64,000 nt of DNA from Canna indica (lineage: Eukaryota; Streptophyta; Magnoliopsida; Zingiberales; Cannaceae), in the NCBI GenBank assembly GCA_034359265.1, contig CP136890.1, positions 94,203,501-94,267,500 on the forward strand, in the 5' to 3' direction. This document shows positions 57,400 through 64,000 of this stretch, in pieces. Position 1 is the stretch's first letter; each line of letters begins with the position of its first letter. Position numbers and translations under genes: made by a program. The notes beneath the pieces were generated by a model that saw only the letters and a program-made list of their open reading frames with translations, had not been told where the DNA came from and did no database searches.

Positions 57400-58040
57400 G
57401 TGGACTATGAATTAGAGACGATCACCAACTAGTGGTGATACGCATTTTCCTTCATTGTCCTACATATTTTACCGTCATAATTGATGTCGTGAGGATTATT
57501 GATGGACAAGGTAAAGAAAGAAAAAAAAGAAACGTAGCAATGCTTGATGTCGGCCGATGTTTTCTGATTGGCAACTTCCATTGGCTCATCAACCTCCATG
57601 ACATGTCCAAGGGAACTGTAGTAACTACATTATCCAAGACACTTCCCTGGTTCCACAGGCGGATGCAGTAATCGGCTCAGGATATAGTTAATAAAAACAT
57701 ATGTCATTGTCTTTGATACTTAAAAAATCTCATCATTTGTATGTCATTGATCAGTATTATAGCAATTTAGCGCTATTCATAGCAGAGCATTTAGCGCTAT
57801 TCATACTTGTTTTGCTCTCGATGTTGATGTAGATACTAACAACCACACTACTTATTTATGTGAATTGATACTTCATTTGTGTGAATGGATCAATACCATT
57901 GTGTGTGAATTGATACTTCATTTACTTTGATGTCATGGATCAGTGGCAAGACGGAAATCGTAAAGTGAGGTAGAGTATATTAATCATATAAAATTCTCTA
58001 GATTATATCATGTGCTCAACTACGTGTAACTATTAACTAT
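57400..58040 (+). other. Harbinger 3' interior, no supported gene
   Basis: A 79-codon open frame (57432-57671, FHWLINLHDMSKGTVVTTLS near its end) has no domain I recognise and an overlapping antisense frame. TTTAGCGCTATTCATA is duplicated at 57767 and 57790. GTGTGAATTGATACTTCATT is repeated near 57858 and 57903. Confidence 0.35.
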
Positions 58041-58044
58041 ATGT

Positions 58045-58215
58045 AAAGTGAGATTAAGTAAAATTTTGTATTTTAAAGTCACCACTTAAAACCATCACTT
58101 AAAGCCATTTGATAGGGCTCATCCTTAAACAAAGCTAAGTAAAATATTGATTTTAATGTCATCACTTAAAACCCTCAACTAAAGCCATTTGAGATGACAC
58201 ATCCTTAAACAAATT
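58045..58215 (+). repeat. ~88-bp tandem duplication near the Harbinger right end
   Basis: Both copies contain TAAGTAAAAT, CA-CACTTAAAACC, CTAAAGCCATTTGA and CATCCTTAAACAAA in order. Confidence 0.8.
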
Positions 58216-59039
58216 ACTAAACCCATCACTCATAATTCATTATACTTGATTTAATGAATTGTTTTCATAAAAATAATAATTGCTAATATCTATTGTATTG
58301 AACAAATATTTTTACTTCACAATCTTTCACGTAGCACAAATTATCAAATCGAAAAAATATATTTGTAACATAATTCTAAATAATTCAATCATTTAAATAT
58401 ATTTGTAAAAATCAATAATTTCAACCATTATTAAGTTGGGTTAGTTAAAGAAGTAAAAAAATACGAGTTCATACTTAGTTGATACGTAGCTCATACTTAG
58501 TTGATATTTAATTGATAATTAATTCATGATGATATTAATACTTAGCTTATATTTTTATAACTAATTAATATTATTTACAAATATTTTTTATTTTGAATTA
58601 TTTATAAATTAAAATATATAATAAAATATATTTTAATGATTTGTATACCTTAATTAAATAATATTCACAATCTTTTTATTAACTGGTTAATATTATTCAT
58701 ATATTTTTTAAATTTGAGTTAATGATATCAAATTAAATAAATTATAATAAAATAGTATAACTTAATCAACTGAAACTAAAACTATGTTTGATAAACAAAC
58801 ATAGTTTCAGTTTTCGTCCCGAAAATTGTCAACGAAATCAACACGAAACAAACAAGTTTTCGCTGGTTTCATTTCGCGAAACATGAAATTTGGACATGCA
58901 AAACAAACGCGTTTTCGCCAAACAAAAAAATCAAAATTCCAAAATTCCAAAATTTGAAAATCCATTTTGGTTTTCACGAAATGAAAAGTCAAAAAATATT
59001 TTCGCAAACAAACACGCCCTTAGCTGATGCAAAATATGC

Positions 59040-59445
59040 ACCTGTGCAGGAATTTAAACTCCAACAACTAGTGGTGAACCACTAGTTATCCAGTATAACT
59101 ATGAGAAATATATTTTCCTTCTTGCGACCTGTTTGAGAAATATGCTCTGTCGTCCTCGACAGTGATTTGTCTGAGTGCTTTTTGGCACCTGGGACGTTGG
59201 AGCTGTGCGACACAAGAGAATCCCCTGCGGACGACGACATCCTCGGGGACAGACAAGTCCAAGCCATGGCCGCCCTGGTCGTCTCCGCCGCCATCACCTC
59301 CGGCACCGGGGGAGTCCTCGCTGTCCGGCTTCGCATGGTGAAGGTGGAGATAAAGAGGGTGGACGAAGCGGGAGGTAGTTCCGAGATCGAGCACTGCATG
59401 TGGGGATAAGAAAAAAATAGTATTAGATTTTTTCAGCAATAAAAA
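59040..59445. other. GC-rich gene-like block of unknown identity
   Basis: About 59150-59405 is GC-rich against AT-rich surroundings. It is open on both strands: plus 59167-59409 (80 codons, ending in a hydrophilic tail) and two minus frames. None shows a domain I recognise. The block adjoins the Harbinger insertion site. Removing the transposon would bring it next to the exon-like block at 51610-51845 and the NTF2 fragment, so all may belong to one captured or host segment. Confidence 0.35.
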
Positions 59446-59449
59446 ATTG

Positions 59450-59740
59450 GAAGGATGGAAAAAACAAATATAAACAGAGATTTAAAAAAATAAAAATAAA
59501 ATAAAATTATTTTAATCCACGTCGGAAAGTCACATCATCGTCTTAACAGGACTGCTAACAGAGAGTTGACGGAAGAATATAATTGAGATAGATGTTAAAA
59601 TTTGGGATACAATTTAATAATATTTTGAAATTGATCACAAATAAGATAATATGCATAGTTCAAAATATATTTAAGTAATTACTATTATATATAATTATAT
59701 ATACAACTTAAATTAGAATCTTCTATTGAATATTTCGGAT
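59450..59740. other. AT-rich spacer, no gene
   Basis: Low-complexity sequence without ORF or element end. Confidence 0.5.
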
Positions 59741-60712
59741 GGGCTCAAATCCTCAAAAGCTATGATTCTCGTTGTCCTTTTGAATTAACGTGGATTGCAC
59801 CACATTGGATCATATTCAAACTCAAGCCGGAGGTAGGGTAAGCTTCTCCTTAATTAGAGCAATTGTTCACTTGGTGTTAGCCTTGAGAATCTAGTCTTAT
59901 TCAAAAGTTTTTAGGCAAACCCCCTCTCCTTGCTCCGATTTATCGGTGGGTTAAATGATTAAAGTATGACCTTAGTTGTTTCGACAATTTTAGATGTTGA
60001 GGATAATATTTTTCTTTCTCAATTTTCTTTAGTTGAAAATGCAACTACTCTTCTTATTGGTGGCCCCTGGTCATTTAGGGATGATGTCATTAGATTAATT
60101 TCTTGGAAGTCTTTCCTTTGTCCTTGGAATAAATTATTCTCTTCCGCCCCTATGTGGATTCGGATTATATGACCTTACTCATATGCACTGTTGTGGCGAG
60201 ATGGTCTACCACTTGCCTCCTCAAGTTATGCTCTTGAGAGCCCAACCTCGAGGTAGCACTTCTGAAATTGCAAATCAAGCTCTACGACGGCTCTACTTGG
60301 CCTAGCCGATAGTCTCAAGAGGCCCGATCTATATGTTGCGGAAGTGGACCTCATTAGAACCTTAGAATATAAACCAAATAGAAATTTTTATCAGATAGGT
60401 CTAACTTGATGCTTCAACCACTTTTTTTTCCCCTTTAACAACAAATCTATAGCGCTTCAAAGACAAATCACTTTGAAATGACAAGCTAAGTCTAATTTCA
60501 AGTAGGTCAATGAATTAGGTGATGACTGATGCACAAGAATTATCACTAGAATGTATTTTCATCGAATTATCACTACAAACTATAGGTTACATATGATCAA
60601 TACCTACTTTGTGTTAACGGTGTCATTGTTACTAATGATAAAGACGTTCTCAATAAATTTGTGCATGTTTATTCTTCTCTATAGTCTCATAGTTCTAGTC
60701 ATGACTTGGATA
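59741..60712 (+). pseudogene. L1 LINE fragment (DUF4283 and pre-RT linker), cut by a CACTA-like end
   Basis: At about 59970-60150 a frame reads DNIFLSQFSLVENATTLLIG then GPWSFRDDVIRLISWKSF, the DUF4283 pattern of L1 ORF1. After an unassigned 60180-60420 stretch, KWVNELGD near 60507 and NGVIVTNDKDVLNKFVHVYS (about 60620-60680) match the linker between endonuclease and RT. An internal deletion and stops make it non-functional. CACTACTAGG begins at 60713. Confidence 0.6.
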
Positions 60713-61632
60713 CACTACTAGGAAATTTGTTATAAACGACAGTTGTGCAGGTTGTGCAGCCATCACTGACGGCGACACCATTGTGATGGTGAAAAAGGTA
60801 GTCACAAATCAACAATGGCTTTGCAACAGAAAACGTCGTCATTGCTAATATTGCACATTGCAATGTCTTTTTGTGATGATTTTGCTACAACTTTTCGTAT
60901 CTCACCTAAATTTGAACTCATCTTTATATATTATCCATTTTTCCTTCAACTGTCCCCTCTGCCCTCCTTCACATTGACCCTGCCATGCCCCTCTTCACTC
61001 TAGCCCTAGTAGAGGCGAACGCTCCACCTCCTCCTCCTCAACATCGAAGGAGGTGCCGCCTCCTCATGGGTAAATGAGCTGCATCACATCCTCCTACTAA
61101 GGAAACGAAGGTCGCCTAAGCCTCCCATGCAAAGGAGGCATATGGTTTTGGTTCATAGATGTTTTTAGTTTTTATTTTATTTTATTTTATTTTTTCATTT
61201 GATTTATTTTTAATATTAATAATTTTATTTTTTTACATGAGTTTTTTTGTATTTTTTAATGTTAAAAATATTTTTATATGATTTTAAATAATGTATTTTT
61301 AAAAAAATAAATCCCGCGTCGAATATCTAAATCTACTATTATTTAAAAAATATTTAATTAATATTAAATGGATATATTAACCCAAACCAATGAGTTGATG
61401 AATGGTAATGACGAGTTACTTAAAACGGCTAATGGACTTTCGAACATTAATTCACTTAAGCAATGTAGGATTAAAAATGAAAATCAATGCCAAATTAAAC
61501 TTGGTGCTAATTTTTAGTCAAAATTTTAGAAACCGACACCACAACAGAGGCGGTCTTCGAAAAAACTAGTGCTAATGCCTTAATCTGTGTCGATTTATTT
61601 TTGCTCGTTACACAGGCATTTGAAGTAGTGCC
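60713..61632. mobile_element. CACTA-like termini, borders not matched
   Basis: CACTACTAGGAAATTTG at 60713 opens a stretch with GACGGCGACACC and TTGCGAC-like sub-terminal motifs. At 61632 GAAGTAGTG closes sequence that resembles the right arm of the short CACTA family at 18145 and 21559 (GTGTCGGTTTCTAAAATTTT). The 3-bp flanks differ (ATA, CCC) and the terminal repeats diverge after CACT, so these may be two separate truncated elements. Short GC-rich stretches (60940-61140) are not recognisable as genes. Confidence 0.4.
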
Positions 61633-61639
61633 CAAGTTA

Positions 61640-62074
61640 AATTTCTATATAGAATTCATGTGGATTCATGGTTCATAGCACAACTTTAAACGGAGTCATG
61701 CACGGATATAAAAGCAAATCTATAAATTAAATCAAAAATAAATTTGTTTTTGCAATGATTTAAATATAAATGATTTTTTGGGTACATAGTACATGCCCTT
61801 GAAAATTACAGGGGGTTCTATAACAAAGTTTTGATTTGTTCGTCCCAAATATGAAAACGATGGCGGATGAAAGTGACTAATACAGTAGTAGCATGTTTAA
61901 ATTGATTTAAATGAACAAAAATGAGGGCATTAAACTAAATAGCACGTTTAATACAACACAACATGCTTCTAATCTAATATATCGCATTCATTGGCTTTGA
62001 AATCATAACCTATGTACACTGTTCATCACAAGTTTGCAAATGATGCCCGTTTATATCACATCACTTGAATTAAT
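61640..62074. other. Intergenic, no gene seen
   Basis: AT-rich sequence without ORF or element end. Confidence 0.5.
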
Positions 62075-62077
62075 TAA

Positions 62078-62942
62078 GGATCTGTTTGGTACTTGTATAA
62101 GCCTCTTGTATAATATGATATAATATTATACAGTATTTGAAAATAATATTAATTAATATTTGCACTAAAAATAGTACATCATAAGTTGTCATAAAGTGTG
62201 TTAGAAATACACTTTCAAAGCTCTTCATTAGTCTATACTAGAACTTTCAATATTTTGAATACTTACTCAAAGCTCTTTATATATATATTAAATTTTGATC
62301 GAAGGTAATTAATATTAAAAAAATAATTTTAATTTATGAAATATTTTTATGATAAAATATATTATATAATTTTTATATTATATTACATTATATTATATAT
62401 TATATTATATTATATATTATATAATATTATATACTATATATTATTATATATTATATATTACATTATATTATATTATATTACATTATATTATATTATATTA
62501 TATTATATATAATATTATATTACATTATATAATATATAATATTATATTACATTATATTATATATTATATATTATATTATATTATATTATATTATATTACA
62601 TTATATTATATATTATATAATATTATATACTATATTATATTATATTACATTATATTATATATTACATTATATTATATTATATTATATTATATTATATATA
62701 TTATATATTTTTATATTTTATATATTATATTATATTATATTATATTTATATATATTATAATATTATAATATTATAATGTATATTATATTATATTATATTA
62801 TACATGTTATTCAATGCAGGCTAGTACATATGTGCACCAAACACTGTATAATAATAGTACAATACAAATTAGTATTATACAAACTAATCAATATCGACTA
62901 GTACTATACAGGCTAATACTATATAATGTACCAAACGAGTCC
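62078..62942. mobile_element. Tourist-like MITE (TSD TAA) expanded by an AT array
   Basis: The ends are GGATCTGTTTGGTACTTGTA and, reversed, GGACTCGTTTGGTACATTAT; TAA flanks both (62075-62077 and 62943-62945). TAATACTATA-like sequence lies inside both ends. About half of its length is the array at 62340-62800. Confidence 0.8.
62340..62800. repeat. ~460-bp TATTA/TATAT array
   Basis: Nearly pure A/T made of TTATATTACATTATATTATA-type units, with higher-order repetition of ATATTACATTATATTATAT at irregular distances. It is strongly self-complementary. Confidence 0.9.
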
Positions 62943-62945
62943 TAA

Positions 62946-64000
62946 AAAATTACAAGCCACGTAACATATTATTAACGCATGCAATTGAACAAAGAAGGGG
63001 CCCTAAACTAAATGGCATTTTTATTTCTGATTGAGCTTAGTCAAATGGGCCGAGCCGGTCGAACCACGATGACTCATTATGGCACAACCCATGGTTCAAT
63101 TCTAGTTGGATTAAATGGGGGGTCCAATTAGGCTAGGCCGCTGTCCTAAAATTGGGGGTCCAATTGGATTAGATTGGGTCAAGCTAGGGTTGGATTTGAT
63201 GGGTCAAGTTGATTTTAGTGGGCTTTGATTGGGTTAAGTTGAGCTGAGGGTTGGGTTCAACCGAATTGGGTTAGCTTAAGGTTGAATGGGTTAGGTTCAG
63301 TCCAATCGGATCTGGTGGTGTCAAATTAGGATTAGGCTCGACCAAATTAGACATCTAGTCAAGTGGAGAGACTTGAAGGTCAAGTCCATTTCGATCGAGT
63401 CCGAGTGTGTCGAGCAGATTTGGTTCAATGGGGTTAGTTGAGTTAGATCCAATTGGGCTGGGGTGTCAAGTTAGTTCGGATTATCTCAAGATACCGGGAA
63501 GTAAATTAATTGCCACTGCACGAAAAATTTAAAGCTATAAAATATGTTCATATCAAGCATAAAATAAACTTCTGATCACTTTTATTAGTTACGGCTCAAA
63601 GAAGAGCAAATGGTAGAAGATTAATGGGGTGTTTGGTTGCGTCCAAGAATTTTATAGTTTATCGTTTGATTATCTACAAGTAGAATTGTAACTTCTATTT
63701 GTAGACGTTTGATTGGCCGCAAATGCACTTGTAACTTGCATCTTCATATCTAGACCTAATAATTTTCGGCTCAACCTGATAGTCCGACGTGATAGATCGT
63801 GCTTGAGCTGCCCGTTATCGTGTCGAGCTAACCCGATAAGACCCGAACAACTATTGGGGCATGTCGAGCCAGGAGATGTTGCCTGTTATCTAGGTAAGGA
63901 GCTCAAATTTGCCGCTTCAAGTGGTGGCGACCGCTCGCTTGGATATTTGAAAGATGTGATTCATAATCCATCTCAAACACAAATCAATCGACAAATCACT
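62946..64000. other. Low-complexity GGGTCAA/ATTGGGTTAAG-rich DNA and unmatched element ends
   Basis: From about 63020 to 63480 short G/T-rich motifs (TTGGGTTAAGTTGA, GGGGGTCCAATT twice) repeat irregularly. GGGGTGTTTGGTTGCG at 63624 looks like a Harbinger-type terminus without a visible partner. GCCCGTTATCGTGTCGAGC (63810) resembles hAT-like repeat ends. No gene is supported. Confidence 0.4.

Larger units (their letters stand above)
51849..59019 (+). mobile_element. Complete 7.2-kb PIF/Harbinger transposon (TSD TTA)
   Basis: The termini are GGGCGCGTTTGTTAGGGG and, reversed, GGGCGTGTTTGTTTGCG, with the 3-bp duplication TTA on both sides (51846-51848 and 59020-59022), as for PIF/Harbinger. The sub-terminal sequence also matches as an inverted repeat (TTTTGGTTT / GAAATGAAA / TTTTCACGAAA blocks). 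Inside are the two expected genes in the same direction, a Myb/SANT-like protein (54122-55060) and a DDE transposase (55221-56519), both interrupted. A short GRF-zinc-finger ORF (56662-57000) follows. The element is therefore full-length but not autonomous as read. Confidence 0.93.

Noticed and set aside
62340..62800. AT array considered as a centromeric satellite, replication origin or CRISPR-like repeat
   Set aside because: It is confined within a MITE with TAA TSDs, has no fixed-length spaced units and is best explained as microsatellite expansion.

Overview
This is a 64 kb window of a plant nuclear genome, most likely a monocot. The evidence is a single intron-less gene with very GC-rich third codon positions set in AT-rich DNA dense with transposable elements, plus a plastid DNA insertion and plant-specific element families (CACTA, PIF/Harbinger, Mutator-like, hAT, TRIM, L1, tRNA-SINE). 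The species cannot be named from the sequence alone.

Only one full-length host protein gene is convincing: a MYC2-type bHLH transcription factor on the + strand (25696-27333). A possible first exon of another gene, with a plastid-targeting-like N-terminus, lies on the - strand near 1505-1544; the rest of it is not visible. A small GRF-zinc-finger/membrane-anchor ORF (56662-57000) is intact but sits inside a Harbinger transposon.

Layout. 0-9 kb: L1 LINE debris, a tandem repeat, and a 2.6 kb solo LTR (TSD TATGT) inside an older Copia-like LTR. 9-18 kb: a hAT-like fragment, a plastid clpP insertion, a hAT element, a SINE, tandem MITEs, a Mutator-like foldback element with 9-bp TSDs and ~500-bp arms, and an L1 3' end. 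18-25.5 kb: a short CACTA element, another SINE with a 17-bp TSD, a 2.8 kb long-TIR Mutator-like element that hosts three other elements, and two elements in the upstream region of the bHLH gene. 25.6-27.3 kb: the bHLH gene. 27.6-45.2 kb: one 17.6 kb CACTA transposon (TSD AAA) starting 265 bp after the bHLH stop codon, with a decayed Tnp2 transposase and a TnpA-like (Transposase_24) gene on the - strand, nested hAT elements and a 5 kb non-coding LTR retrotransposon. 45.3-51 kb: two further CACTA fragments on the + strand, a three-LTR TRIM and an adjoining NTF2 gene fragment. 51.8-59.0 kb: a complete 7.2 kb PIF/Harbinger element (TSD TTA) with Myb-like and DDE genes, both broken. 59-64 kb: an unidentified GC-rich gene-like block, L1 debris, CACTA ends, a Tourist-like MITE with a long AT array, and low-complexity repeats.

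No CRISPR arrays, rRNA genes or intact tRNA genes were seen. All coordinates and target-site duplications were read by eye. Family names rest on recognisable protein motifs, terminal sequences and TSD lengths, not on database searches.
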